64,000 nucleotides of DNA from Pseudomonadota bacterium (GTDB lineage: Bacteria; Pseudomonadota; Alphaproteobacteria; Micavibrionales; Micavibrionaceae). The notes beneath the pieces are model-generated. The model did not search any database. It was not told where the DNA came from and was given only the letters and a program-made list of their open reading frames with translations. The DNA lies in the NCBI GenBank assembly GCA_029558635.1, contig JAKQEE010000151.1, forward strand, positions 34,339 to 98,338, written 5' to 3'. Both the position numbers and the translations under genes were made by a program. This document shows, in pieces, positions 55,514 through 64,000 of this stretch (its first letter is position 1; every line of letters starts with the position of its first letter).

Positions 55514-55768
55514 TTAAGAAACAGACCTCTTTCGAACGCGGAAGAAAGGCAGGCTACGATTGTAGTTGATGTCATCTTTGGTAAGTGGATTTTTCTTTGA
55601 AGACTTGTAGGGAATCTCGATATCGGGATGATCGTTCTGATATGGGCATCCCGAACGGTTCCTGCGGCAACATACTTTGGTGCACAAAATCCGCAGACGA
55701 GATTTCATCTCCTGAGAAATATCTGGGGCTTCACTCCCCGTCAGATACCTGAATTGCTGCCTTTGCAA
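55514..55768 (-). CDS. Possible small Cys-rich protein downstream of the TPS exoprotein gene
   Basis: Up to 84 residues from a TTG 5 bases after the exoprotein stop; an internal ATG preceded by AGGAG would give 64. It contains CTKVCCRRNRSGCP, four close cysteines, and charged ends. It could be a metal-binding small protein or a chance frame. Family not recognised. Confidence 0.35.
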   Translation of the reverse strand: MQRQQFRYLTGSEAPDISQEMKSRLRILCTKVCCRRNRSGCPYQNDHPDIEIPYKSSKKNPLTKDDINYNRSLPFFRVRKRSVS

Positions 55769-55773
55769 CAGGT

Positions 55774-58700
55774 CTATTGGAACATTTCGTCTATTTTCTC
55801 TTGGGTCAGGCCAAGAAGGCGGGCAAGCGCGGCTTCGATGGTGACTTTAATGACGTGGGCTTGAGAGTTGTTTCTGTTTTGCTCAGTTTGTGCACGGCGA
55901 ACGGACGATTGATCGCTATTGCTGCTCTCGTTGCTCTCATTACCCTCGTTTGCTACCGAGCCAACACGATCAGGCGCGATTGTAAAGTTGATTTGTGATG
56001 GTGGGGATAGAATAAAGCCGGTATTTTGCCTGATAACGCTCTGATCTAAACCCAGTCCATTGTTGGCATAGGCTGCCCCTTCCCATGTGGAGGGCAAAAC
56101 CATCTGCGGATTTACTGTCAATGTGCCCGGTGTGAAATTGATGGTGTAGCCGAGATCGGAGACAAGCGATCCGGCGTTAATCGCGTAGTTTCCGGCAACG
56201 CTGTTGGTGTTGGCGGTCGTGCTGAGAATGGGCAAGCTGTTCAGTGCGGTATTGATCGTATCGCCGCCTATCAGGCCGCTAGCGCTATAGGTCAAGGCGG
56301 GGTTGGCCTGCCCGAAATTGCGGCTTTTATTGTCGGCGGTAACATTGAGCGTCGGCACAATGGAATAGAGGAATCCATCGTCGGTTTCGGTGACGGAGGC
56401 GGGCGCATATCCGGCATAGGTTTTGTTATAGCGTTTAAAATCGCCGGATAGACCACCGAGCGTATTGGCCCCTGGGTCAGCGGAATAAATCAGCCAGCGG
56501 CCAAGGCCGGGGTTGAGCGCCCCCGCACCTCCGTTGTTGATAAACGTGCTGCCTGCCATCACAATCGAGTTACCTGCTCCATTTGCGCTCACCGAACCGT
56601 TTAGCGTCATATCTCCTTGCGCAATCAGATTCAGCGCCGCATCGACTGCCAGTGCGCCGTCGATCGTAAAATCGTCCCCAAACAGGTTGACAGTATTAGC
56701 TGTAATTCCTGTGAAGTCCACGCTATCGATATGAACCGCACCTGTAGTGCCAGAGCCTATTGTCAAGTCTCCGCCGACACTGAACTGTGCCAGTTCCACA
56801 TCGCTTAAATTCAACGTCCCCGCCCCACCGCCAAGGCCGATTGTCGTACCGGAGGTGCGAGGGGTTATGTTCAAATTATTAACAGAACTGATGAATCCTC
56901 CACCCATATCAACGCTATTAATATTTAAGTTAATTTCTGCATCATTTGTTGTGCGAATTGTACCAAGCAGAAAACTTATATCGTCGTTATTCGATCCAAA
57001 GCCTTGCCCTTGCGCCGTAACAACGATGTCTCCATCAACACTATCTATTAAATTACTGGCATTGTTGCTGAACCTTACTCCGTAGTTGCCATCCCCTCCG
57101 GCACCACCAGTCCCGTGAAGCGTTATTGTTGCGGCATTTGCCCCTGTACCAGTGGAAACAATGTGTGCTCCATTAAATATATAAATCCCGAAGTTATTAT
57201 CACTATCTGCTGTACTATTTGATCCGCCTTGGCCAGTGATATTAATGGCACCATCGACTGAGGTGATTTGTGTCCCATTATTGTTAACAACGACACCGTG
57301 GTTGGCATCGTCACCGTCCCCACCCGTGCCGTTGAGCGTAATTGTTCCTGCATCCGCTCCCGTGGCTGTGGATTCAATATAGGAGCCGCCTTTAAGGAAA
57401 ATCCCGTAATTATCTGATCCGGTATTACCGCCGCGGCCTGTAATATCGATGTTTCCGGTCCCGTTGGCACGGATATAATTTTCCGTGCCTGTCGCGTCAT
57501 CCATATAAACGCCGTAACAGGCCCCCGTCGAACAATCCCCGGCCATGCCGTTCAGGGTGATATTGGCAGCCCCCTGTGATAAAATGTAACCATTTGACGT
57601 TCCATCTTGATCCCCGATCAAAATGCCATAGCCCAAACTGGTTCCATTTCCGCCGGTGCCTGTAATTGAGATGTCGCCATCAATCGAACTAACATAAGAA
57701 TACTGATGAATTCCAACTCCTTCTCTTGATGCGCTCGTTCCTGATAATGTAATTTTACCGGCATTGGCACCGACACCTGTAGATTTAATCCAGGAGTCAT
57801 AGCGCAGGGCAAGTGCGCCTAAATGACCAGGGCCATCAGCAGTTACGTTAATGTCTCCATCTACAGTCTCGACAGCACCTCCGACATGTAAAAAAACTCC
57901 ATTATTGCCAGCCCCCGTTCCAGTAACCGTAATGTCCGCGGCATCATCTCCAATTCCTGTTGATGCAATAATCGCCTCAGATACTCCGCTTAGGTGATTT
58001 GAAACAAAAACACCCCATCCGCCGGTGGTTCCAGCCCCTTTAATTCCGGATACTTCTATATCCCCATAACCAGATCGGATAGATCCGCCGTTTAGATGCA
58101 GCGCTGTAGAATTGCCACGTCCGGCTGTTGCATTTAATGTGATTTTGGCGGCATCGGCCGTAATCCCCAAGGAAAGAATATCCGCACCAGCAAGAAAATA
58201 AATTCCTGTATTGCTAGAGGACGTTGCGTTGATACCTCCCGTCCCATCCAAGGAAATGTCTCCATCAACGGATGTAATGGTCGTTGTATCTCCATTCAGA
58301 TAAATGCCATGGTTGCTGCTTGTTCCATCGCCACCTGTGCCATTGAGGGTGATCGTTCCGGCGTTTGCGCCACTGCCAGTGGAAGTAATATCAGCTCCTC
58401 CAGACAGCGTAATGCCTGAATTATCGCTTGAGGTTCCATTCCCGCCAATACCCTCCAAAAGAATATCGCCATCTGTAGATGTAATAAGTGTATTCGTATC
58501 GTTGATTATAATGCCTGTATTCAGGTTTGTCCCATTTCCGCCTTGACCGTAGATAAAAATATCTCCGCTTGTGGTTGTAATCGTACTATTGGTTTCAATT
58601 CTTACGCCTTCGTTTCTTGTCCCAGTATCCTCTCCCTCACCCCGGATCAAAATATCCCCTGCGCCAGTGGTGATGTTGGTGGCGTTAATGAGAACTCCGA

Positions 58701-61700
58701 TATCATAAACCCCGTCTTGGGATGCTTTGGCGGCAGTGGTAAGGGGATTAAGTCCGCCTCCGGCGATAAAGTCTCCACCGTTCGTCGTGATAGAGGCCCC
58801 CATCATCTTGATTGCCCCAATACCATCGGCATCCCTGTCGGCGTTAAGAGTAATATGACCGCCATTGGTGGTAAAATCTGCCCCACCGCTATTGTCAATA
58901 TTTCGATCGGCGATGAGGGTAATATTTCCAGTGTCAAGAGCATGCAAGTCCAAACCGTGATTGAACAAGATATCTTGACCCGCAGTAAAGGTAATATCAC
59001 CTGTTCCGGCAGTTTGAATAGTCCCGATTGAAGCGGTGGCGATATCGCCGTTCGTGGTAGTCAGGCTGATCGAACGGTCGTTATCCAGCGCCAGCGTGTC
59101 GCCCTGTAAATCCAGCGTGATCGTGTTGGTGGCTTGCAAAACAATGTCGGCAGTGCTTGAGAGCCGTTCCAGATAGTCGGTCGTAAACACGCCATATCCG
59201 TCCGAAGCCATGGCCTTTGATGCTTCATCTGCTCCACTTCCCGGCGGGGTCAATGCAATACCCCATTTTGCGGATTGGTATTGGGTTACAAGAGCGCGTT
59301 CTTCGAGGGAGAGCGTATCGCTGAACATCAAGGCGTCAAACCATGCGCCTTTATAAAAATACGAACTGTTATTTCGTGCCCCAAGAAACAAATTATGATT
59401 GCCAAAATTGTTTGCGTTATCGTTTTGATGGGTGGGGGGGAATTTTAAGGTGTACCCAGCACCATTGACGTTAATGGCTGTTTCATCTGGCCCCGTCAAT
59501 GATTTATCAAGAATAAAATTATAGAGCGAAGGATCAAAAATCTGTGTTATTCCCGCATTGATACTGTAACCGGCGTTTCCTTTTACGCTAGCTGTTACAC
59601 CATTATGACCGCAACAGCTGTTGTCTTGCGGAGAGACATAAAATCCATCATTTAAGCCATTAAAGTTTGTGCCAAATTCAAAAAATGTTGTTGTCCCCCC
59701 CAACAAATCATTATTGAGCCCCGTAAAGATTTCAACGGCATCTGTTCCGGTCAGATCGATGGTGCCGGTGTTATAGGAGTCGTTAATTCCGTCGAATAGG
59801 AGTGTGCCACTGCCATTTTGATCGTTGCTAATCCACAACGCCATTTTTGATTCCGTTGCTTGTGTGGCATTCAACCCATTTCCACTCTTATCTCCCCACT
59901 GGCTAACCAGTCCTCTGCGTAACGTATCGCCTGCGTAAGTAGCGGTAAGGGTTTCCTGAACTGTGATTGTGGTTCCGGCGATATTTGTGATGGTGTAGGT
60001 ATCTGTGCCAAGTGTATCGGCGGTGCCCACTACTCCGGCTGCGCCTAATCTAATCCGCGCGCCGACTTCGAGATTAGCGGAAACATCTGTGGAAGTTGTG
60101 ATGGTGTTGGTGCCGATTGTACCGTTGGCCGTTGCACCGCCGAGACTATCGGTAGAATAAGTCAGAGTCACGGCTGTTTCATCCGCCGCATCAAGCCATA
60201 GCTCTAAATTTGCCGCGAGGTCAACGGAAGCGTCAGTAGAAACGAAAGTGGGATCGACATTGCCATAGATGGTGATGTCGGCGGGGTCGAGGAGATAGGT
60301 GCCTTTTTTGTATCCGTCTTGCGCTGTCAGATCGGCAAAGCCGTTCGCGCGCAGGTTAATTTTGCCCGATGTTTCGAGGAAGCCGCCATGGCCGCCGTTT
60401 ATGCCGCCTCTGGCAAAAACAAGACCATTAAAATCGGTGGTGTCGTCGGACCAGAATATCGTGCGGCCCGCATCGCCGTTCTCGATTGCGTCATTTAATG
60501 TCAGAACATAATCACCAACATACAAGGTTTGGGCAGTCTGCGTATCGCCTTGCCCCAGATAATCTCCGCCAATTTTGATGCTCCCGCCCGCGTGGCGGGG
60601 ATCTTCCATGAACTCATCTTCGGGGCGCACAGCTTTTTCGGCGGTCATAGTGGCTGAGCCGCCGTCATCCGGTTTTGGCTCCGGCATGGACGCTGAATGG
60701 CCGGAGGCATCAATCACCGTGCTGTCAAGAACGGCGATGTGATCGCCGAGGACTTCGATGGAGCCACCTTGCTCACCTTCATCGCGGCCAGAGGCATCAA
60801 GCGATGCCTGCACAATCACATGGCTATTGCCCTGTTTGTTTGTCTTGTTCGATCCGGCCGCACCGATGATTATTTTTCCGCCGTGTTTAGAAACTGTTGG
60901 CGCTTTGAGCTCCCCTTTGGCAACGATCAGACTGTTCACCGTTTGCCGCGCGGCGGCGGCCGTCATGGCGACCGTGCCACCCTTGGCTTCTAACCTGCCC
61001 GTATTGCCGACAAATTGTGACGTCACATTCTCATCCGTGACCTCGACTTTCAAAAGCCCATCGCCGTAAAAATCCGCGACAACCGTATCACCCGAGGCAA
61101 GCTGCACACGCCCCATTTTTGCGGTAATCACGCCATGATTTTCCACGTTCGGCGCGACAAGGCCGACCAGCCCGGTCTCTTTGGCCGTGATCGTGCCAAT
61201 ATTCACAATTGCGGCATTAGGATTGCCGGGACGATCAAAATGATTGCTTCCGGCCATGAATTTATTCGTATCAATATCCGCCGTCGTCGCTACCAGCCCG
61301 TTCACATCGACCACGGAATCTTTTCCAAAAAACACGCCGTTCGGATTCACTAGCACGACATTACCGTTGGCGCTGAGTTTTCCAAGAATTTGCGAAGGAT
61401 CGGCGCTTGTCACACGGTTAAGCACTATGGCGCTATTTGAGGGCTGATGAAACTGCGTATGTTCATCCACATCTATATTAAAAGACCGCCAGTCGATGAC
61501 GGTACGGTGCGTGTGCTGATAGACATCGAGTTTTTTTCCGGATTCGGTTATCGTGGCCGATCCACCAACAACCAGCCCGCCCTCCGGGTTTGCATAAGAT
61601 TGATGAGAGAAGGCACTTGTGGACAACAGCGTAGCCATAAGCGCCACCCGGCCCAGTTTTAGACCTCTTTCACGCGGGGGCGTTTTATTTTCTCCCGTTT

Positions 61701-61704
61701 TCAA
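55774..61704 (-). CDS. Two-partner secretion exoprotein (TpsA, filamentous haemagglutinin-like) with LamG-like and MBG domains
   Basis: 1976 residues, TTG start with GGAAGAGG upstream. Signal peptide about 14-38; TPS secretion domain about 40-290 with the NPNG motif at 120-123 (LVNPNGVFFG) and VQLASGDTVV. A concanavalin/LamG-like region lies about 495-815 (LELWLDAADE ... WGDKSGNGLNATQ ... LFDGINDSYNTG). From about 985 to 1570 there are long, irregular repeats. An MBG-type domain (about 1788-1871, NVTADNKSRNFGQANPALTYS) and a Ser/Asn/Gln-rich tail with a helical end close it. It should be exported by Sec and then across the outer membrane by the divergently encoded TpsB, and act as a surface or released adhesin or predation/biofilm factor; the target is unknown. 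Confidence 0.93.
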   Translation of the reverse strand: MKTGENKTPPRERGLKLGRVALMATLLSTSAFSHQSYANPEGGLVVGGSATITESGKKLDVYQHTHRTVIDWRSFNIDVDEHTQFHQPSNSAIVLNRVTSADPSQILGKLSANGNVVLVNPNGVFFGKDSVVDVNGLVATTADIDTNKFMAGSNHFDRPGNPNAAIVNIGTITAKETGLVGLVAPNVENHGVITAKMGRVQLASGDTVVADFYGDGLLKVEVTDENVTSQFVGNTGRLEAKGGTVAMTAAAARQTVNSLIVAKGELKAPTVSKHGGKIIIGAAGSNKTNKQGNSHVIVQASLDASGRDEGEQGGSIEVLGDHIAVLDSTVIDASGHSASMPEPKPDDGGSATMTAEKAVRPEDEFMEDPRHAGGSIKIGGDYLGQGDTQTAQTLYVGDYVLTLNDAIENGDAGRTIFWSDDTTDFNGLVFARGGINGGHGGFLETSGKINLRANGFADLTAQDGYKKGTYLLDPADITIYGNVDPTFVSTDASVDLAANLELWLDAADETAVTLTYSTDSLGGATANGTIGTNTITTSTDVSANLEVGARIRLGAAGVVGTADTLGTDTYTITNIAGTTITVQETLTATYAGDTLRRGLVSQWGDKSGNGLNATQATESKMALWISNDQNGSGTLLFDGINDSYNTGTIDLTGTDAVEIFTGLNNDLLGGTTTFFEFGTNFNGLNDGFYVSPQDNSCCGHNGVTASVKGNAGYSINAGITQIFDPSLYNFILDKSLTGPDETAINVNGAGYTLKFPPTHQNDNANNFGNHNLFLGARNNSSYFYKGAWFDALMFSDTLSLEERALVTQYQSAKWGIALTPPGSGADEASKAMASDGYGVFTTDYLERLSSTADIVLQATNTITLDLQGDTLALDNDRSISLTTTNGDIATASIGTIQTAGTGDITFTAGQDILFNHGLDLHALDTGNITLIADRNIDNSGGADFTTNGGHITLNADRDADGIGAIKMMGASITTNGGDFIAGGGLNPLTTAAKASQDGVYDIGVLINATNITTGAGDILIRGEGEDTGTRNEGVRIETNSTITTTSGDIFIYGQGGNGTNLNTGIIINDTNTLITSTDGDILLEGIGGNGTSSDNSGITLSGGADITSTGSGANAGTITLNGTGGDGTSSNHGIYLNGDTTTITSVDGDISLDGTGGINATSSSNTGIYFLAGADILSLGITADAAKITLNATAGRGNSTALHLNGGSIRSGYGDIEVSGIKGAGTTGGWGVFVSNHLSGVSEAIIASTGIGDDAADITVTGTGAGNNGVFLHVGGAVETVDGDINVTADGPGHLGALALRYDSWIKSTGVGANAGKITLSGTSASREGVGIHQYSYVSSIDGDISITGTGGNGTSLGYGILIGDQDGTSNGYILSQGAANITLNGMAGDCSTGACYGVYMDDATGTENYIRANGTGNIDITGRGGNTGSDNYGIFLKGGSYIESTATGADAGTITLNGTGGDGDDANHGVVVNNNGTQITSVDGAINITGQGGSNSTADSDNNFGIYIFNGAHIVSTGTGANAATITLHGTGGAGGDGNYGVRFSNNASNLIDSVDGDIVVTAQGQGFGSNNDDISFLLGTIRTTNDAEINLNINSVDMGGGFISSVNNLNITPRTSGTTIGLGGGAGTLNLSDVELAQFSVGGDLTIGSGTTGAVHIDSVDFTGITANTVNLFGDDFTIDGALAVDAALNLIAQGDMTLNGSVSANGAGNSIVMAGSTFINNGGAGALNPGLGRWLIYSADPGANTLGGLSGDFKRYNKTYAGYAPASVTETDDGFLYSIVPTLNVTADNKSRNFGQANPALTYSASGLIGGDTINTALNSLPILSTTANTNSVAGNYAINAGSLVSDLGYTINFTPGTLTVNPQMVLPSTWEGAAYANNGLGLDQSVIRQNTGFILSPPSQINFTIAPDRVGSVANEGNESNESSNSDQSSVRRAQTEQNRNNSQAHVIKVTIEAALARLLGLTQEKIDEMFQ
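56990..58760 (-). repeat. Degenerate coding repeats inside the TPS exoprotein
   Basis: About ten to twelve irregular copies of a module reading GT-x-ANAGTITLNGTGG-x-G-x-x-x-N-x-GI, then SVDGDI. They give beta-helix-like coils rich in Gly, Thr, Asn and Asp. Copies alternate between ITS-x-DGDI and STGTGANA types. Confidence 0.75.
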
Positions 61705-61829
61705 AACAGACCTCTTCCTTTAAACTTGTGTAAAAACAGAATTCCCCGATTTTATTTTAACCTGAAAACCATTAAGAAAATTATTAACTTTGTGCTAACC
61801 AACTGAAAAAATGGCATTTTTTTAAATCG
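61705..61829 (+). promoter_or_regulatory. Divergent control region of the two-partner secretion genes
   Basis: These 125 AT-rich bases separate the divergent tpsA and tpsB genes. An exact palindrome AAAAAATG-g-CATTTTTT (61806-61822) lies 7 bases before the tpsB start and could be an operator. Confidence 0.4.
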
Positions 61830-63560
61830 ATGAATGGAGCATGTAAGACCGATAAATATTTGACCAGACTGACCAAGTATACCATTGCATCAACATTTTG
61901 TGTAGTGGTTCTGCTGTCATGGGTGAGCGCAGCATTTGCGCAGACTGTCCCTGGCTCTGCGGATGCAGGGCGGATCAAGGCGCAGCCCGAAAACATCCTG
62001 CCGCCCAAGTCTTCCCCGCAACTTATTCTGCCTGAAACCTTCGCCCCCGAAGTGCCGATCCCTGATGGCGCAGCAGATATGACTTTTGTTCTGAAACACG
62101 TTGTTATTAAAGGTATGAGCGCGTTTTCCCCAGAAGAGATGGAAGATATTTACAAACCACTTTTGGGTCAGGAAATCCAGCTCTCGCGCATCTGGGAATT
62201 TGCGGGACACCTGACCGAGCGCTATCAAAGGGAAGGCTATTTTCTGTCCCGCGCCTATGTTCCGGCACAGGAAATCGGCAGCGGCATGGTGACCTTGCGC
62301 GTGATTGAGGGTTATGTTGGTGACGTGCAGATAGAAGGTGAAAGGACGGACAATTATCTGGTCGATATGCTGGAGCGACGTATTATCGGGCAAAAACCGG
62401 CAAAGCTTGCGGATTTGGAACGCTCACTCCTTTTGCTCGGCGATATTCCGGGCCGTTCCTTTGAATCCATTCTGGGACGAATGGATGAGGGGGCTCCAGA
62501 AGGGGCGGTGCGGCTGATCCTGAAAGAGAGCAAGGCAGATGGTCGTGGGAGTTTGCTGCTGAACAATCAGGGCTCGCGCTTTACCGGCCCGCATCGTATG
62601 AGCTTTGCTTATGAGGATAGTTTCCTGCCGAACCAGAGCACAGCACTATCCGGCCTTGCTAGCGCCTTGCCCGTGGGTAATGAGCTTTGGGCAGTAAGTG
62701 CCACGCATGAGATAAAGATTTTACCGGAAGTCCAGCTGGAATTTTCTCTTGGCCGTACGGTCTCAAGGCCCGGCTACACACTGGCAGTCAACGATATTGA
62801 AAGCTGCTCTAGCAATTGGGGGGTCAAGCTCGACTGGCAGGTAATCCGGCAGCGTCCGAAAAATATCAACTTTGCTTTGGCTCTGGATGGGAGCAATGTA
62901 AACACGGACATTCTGGGTACACCCTTAACGCGCGACCGTATCCGCGCAGTGCGTTTAAGCGGGTCTTATGACGGGGCCGATCCGCTGCATGGCTATAACG
63001 CGCTGAATATGACCGTAAGCTGGGGTATTACTGGTCTTGATGCGAGCGCGCCGGGAGAGTTAAATCTCTCCCGCGCCGATGCCAAGCCGAATTTCACCAA
63101 GCTTGAAGCAACATGGCAGCGCAGCCAGTTTATCGCCGCTGATTGGATGGGCGTTACCACCATCACTGGGCAACGCGCATCAAAGGCGCTGTATTCATCA
63201 GAAGAGTTTGGCTTTGGCGGGCCGTCCTTGGGCCGTGCCTATGATGCCTCGGAAATCACTGGCGATCATGGCGTTGGCGGCGCGGTTGAAGTGCAATACA
63301 TGGGGATAGAGCCCGTTAAAGAAATTAAACTCACACCGTCCATTTTTTATGAAATCGGAAAAATCTGGAACATTGATGACGGCCAGCCAGATGGCCTATC
63401 CATTGCCGATGCAGGGATCGGGCTGAATATTGCTCACCCGTCCGGCCTTTCCGGTACGCTCACCATCGCCCAGCCGCTCACCAAACCCATCGACACGTCC
63501 ACCTACGGCAATAACGGCAATAATCCAAGGCTTTACTTCCAGCTTGGATGGGCGTTTTAA
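61830..63560 (+). CDS. Two-partner secretion outer-membrane pore (TpsB, ShlB/FhaC family)
   Basis: 576 residues. Signal peptide about 18-38; a linker; POTRA domains about 70-225 (VLKHVVIKGMSAFS ... GMVTLRVIEGYVGDVQIEG ... LERSLLLLGDIPG); then a 16-strand barrel (GRGSLLLNNQGSRFTG onward) ending in RLYFQLGWAF. The conserved L6 motif, VRGF/Y in FhaC, is represented by LGRAYD (GFGGPSLGRAYDASEI). Exports the TpsA protein encoded divergently. Confidence 0.94.
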   Translation: MNGACKTDKYLTRLTKYTIASTFCVVVLLSWVSAAFAQTVPGSADAGRIKAQPENILPPKSSPQLILPETFAPEVPIPDGAADMTFVLKHVVIKGMSAFSPEEMEDIYKPLLGQEIQLSRIWEFAGHLTERYQREGYFLSRAYVPAQEIGSGMVTLRVIEGYVGDVQIEGERTDNYLVDMLERRIIGQKPAKLADLERSLLLLGDIPGRSFESILGRMDEGAPEGAVRLILKESKADGRGSLLLNNQGSRFTGPHRMSFAYEDSFLPNQSTALSGLASALPVGNELWAVSATHEIKILPEVQLEFSLGRTVSRPGYTLAVNDIESCSSNWGVKLDWQVIRQRPKNINFALALDGSNVNTDILGTPLTRDRIRAVRLSGSYDGADPLHGYNALNMTVSWGITGLDASAPGELNLSRADAKPNFTKLEATWQRSQFIAADWMGVTTITGQRASKALYSSEEFGFGGPSLGRAYDASEITGDHGVGGAVEVQYMGIEPVKEIKLTPSIFYEIGKIWNIDDGQPDGLSIADAGIGLNIAHPSGLSGTLTIAQPLTKPIDTSTYGNNGNNPRLYFQLGWAF

Positions 63561-63660
63561 AAATTTCTGCAATTTTGCAACAGCTTTAAACAAAACGGTT
63601 TTCAATCTGAATAACTATAGATTTACTATTCGTATCTATACGACTTTTAGAGGGCCTCGT

Positions 63661-63690
63661 CAGAATATAGGTAAATAAAGTGATATTCTG
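63661..63690 (+). other. Inverted repeat between tpsB and the next gene
   Basis: CAGAATAT (63661-63668) and ATATTCTG (63683-63690), perfect 8-bp arms with a 14-base loop. Could be an operator of the following gene or a weak terminator. Confidence 0.35.
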
Positions 63691-63788
63691 AAAAGTAACG
63701 CCTTGAAGGGCTTAGAGATTCTGGTAAAATTCCGCTGATAAATTGTAGATTGCTGCAATTGTAATAATCATCCAGATAAGGCTTCCCG

Positions 63789-64000
63789 ATGTCGCACCTC
63801 AACCGCTTCCTGCAAACTTTGATCCTGTTTGCTGTTTTGTTTGTGTGTTCTCTTCCTGAGCAGCAGGCTGTTGCAGCAGAAAATGCTTCTTCCGGAATTG
63901 AGTCTTTGAGTGGTGAAGAAGGGACTTCCTTGCGGACAGAAACGCAGGACTCAATTCAAGCTATTTTCAACAATCTTGAAACCGTAGGGAATGCATATAA
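63789..64000 (+). CDS. Exported protein, 3' truncated by window edge
   Basis: The frame from ATG 63789 is open to the window end (70 codons). It has a signal peptide (MSHLNRFLQTLILFAVLFVC..., probable cleavage near VAAEN) followed by a Ser/Glu/Thr-rich region. No family can be judged from this fragment. It may belong with the TPS genes. Confidence 0.65.
   Translation, partial: MSHLNRFLQTLILFAVLFVCSLPEQQAVAAENASSGIESLSGEEGTSLRTETQDSIQAIFNNLETVGNAY

Noticed and set aside
56990..58760. CRISPR-like regular repeats
   Set aside because: Repeats are irregular in length, lie in one long open frame and vary at codon level, so they are coding repeats of a beta-helix protein.

Overview
The window looks like chromosomal DNA of a motile, aerobic, Gram-negative alphaproteobacterium. 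The sequence shows an aerobic cytochrome bc1 operon, a complete chemotaxis operon, DUF1013, DUF1192 and DUF465 proteins typical of alphaproteobacteria, an NDUFAF5-like methyltransferase, and an outer-membrane LpxR-type protein. Many large proteins without recognisable relatives, and two lytic transglycosylases, would suit a Micavibrio-like (Micavibrionales) bacterium, but that placement is inference.

Layout. 1-4700: end of a hybrid histidine kinase, an exported unknown, a PAS protein overlapping a methyl-accepting chemotaxis transducer (CetB/CetA-like), an orphan Flp pilin and a DUF2892 membrane protein. 4660-6900: lepA plus a small lipoprotein-assembly-like membrane protein. 6920-13182: four large proteins of unknown role, one with a C-terminal SLT lysozyme-like domain. 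13200-22300: purH, then cheR, cheB, cheY, cheW and cheA (operon reading leftward from cheA), and a soluble histidine kinase / LuxR-type regulator pair. 22400-28700: Slt transglycosylase, dapA, smpB, a small STGPRT protein with a perfect sigma70-type promoter, cca, hemF, trmL. 28800-36500: petABC, DUF924, a Na/phosphate cotransporter, DUF465, DUF1013, DUF1192, 3-hydroxybutyrate dehydrogenase. 36500-47200: two methyltransferase-like proteins (one a large multidomain protein), comF, grxC, a Nit-type amidase, a HerA-like ATPase, kup, gluQ. 47200-53800: Fur-box-controlled FTR1 iron permease, LpxR-like lipid A deacylase, an esterase, an HNH nuclease, small membrane proteins, dsbB. 53880-64000: accessory region with a truncated tRNA-Leu, a tyrosine recombinase, an intact tRNA-Leu(CAA), and a divergent two-partner secretion system (a 1976-residue TpsA adhesin/exoprotein and its TpsB pore), ending inside a further exported protein.

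How it fits together. The left half is dominated by signal transduction to the flagellar motor: an energy-taxis-like receptor pair, a CheA with two CheW-like modules and a fused receiver, and the full adaptation enzymes. The centre is housekeeping (translation factors, tRNA maturation and modification, purine, lysine and haem synthesis, respiration). The right end looks acquired: integrase, tRNA scars, and a large secreted repeat protein. The most interesting points are the island-borne tRNA-Leu(CAA) beside a host tRNA-Leu broken at the anticodon arm, the LamG/MBG-containing TPS exoprotein, the methyltransferase protein with two Nudix-like domains, the block of four unknown proteins at 6920-13182, and predicted ribosome-binding-site hairpins in front of both lepA and purH. 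All functional statements rest on motif recognition by eye; no database search was run.
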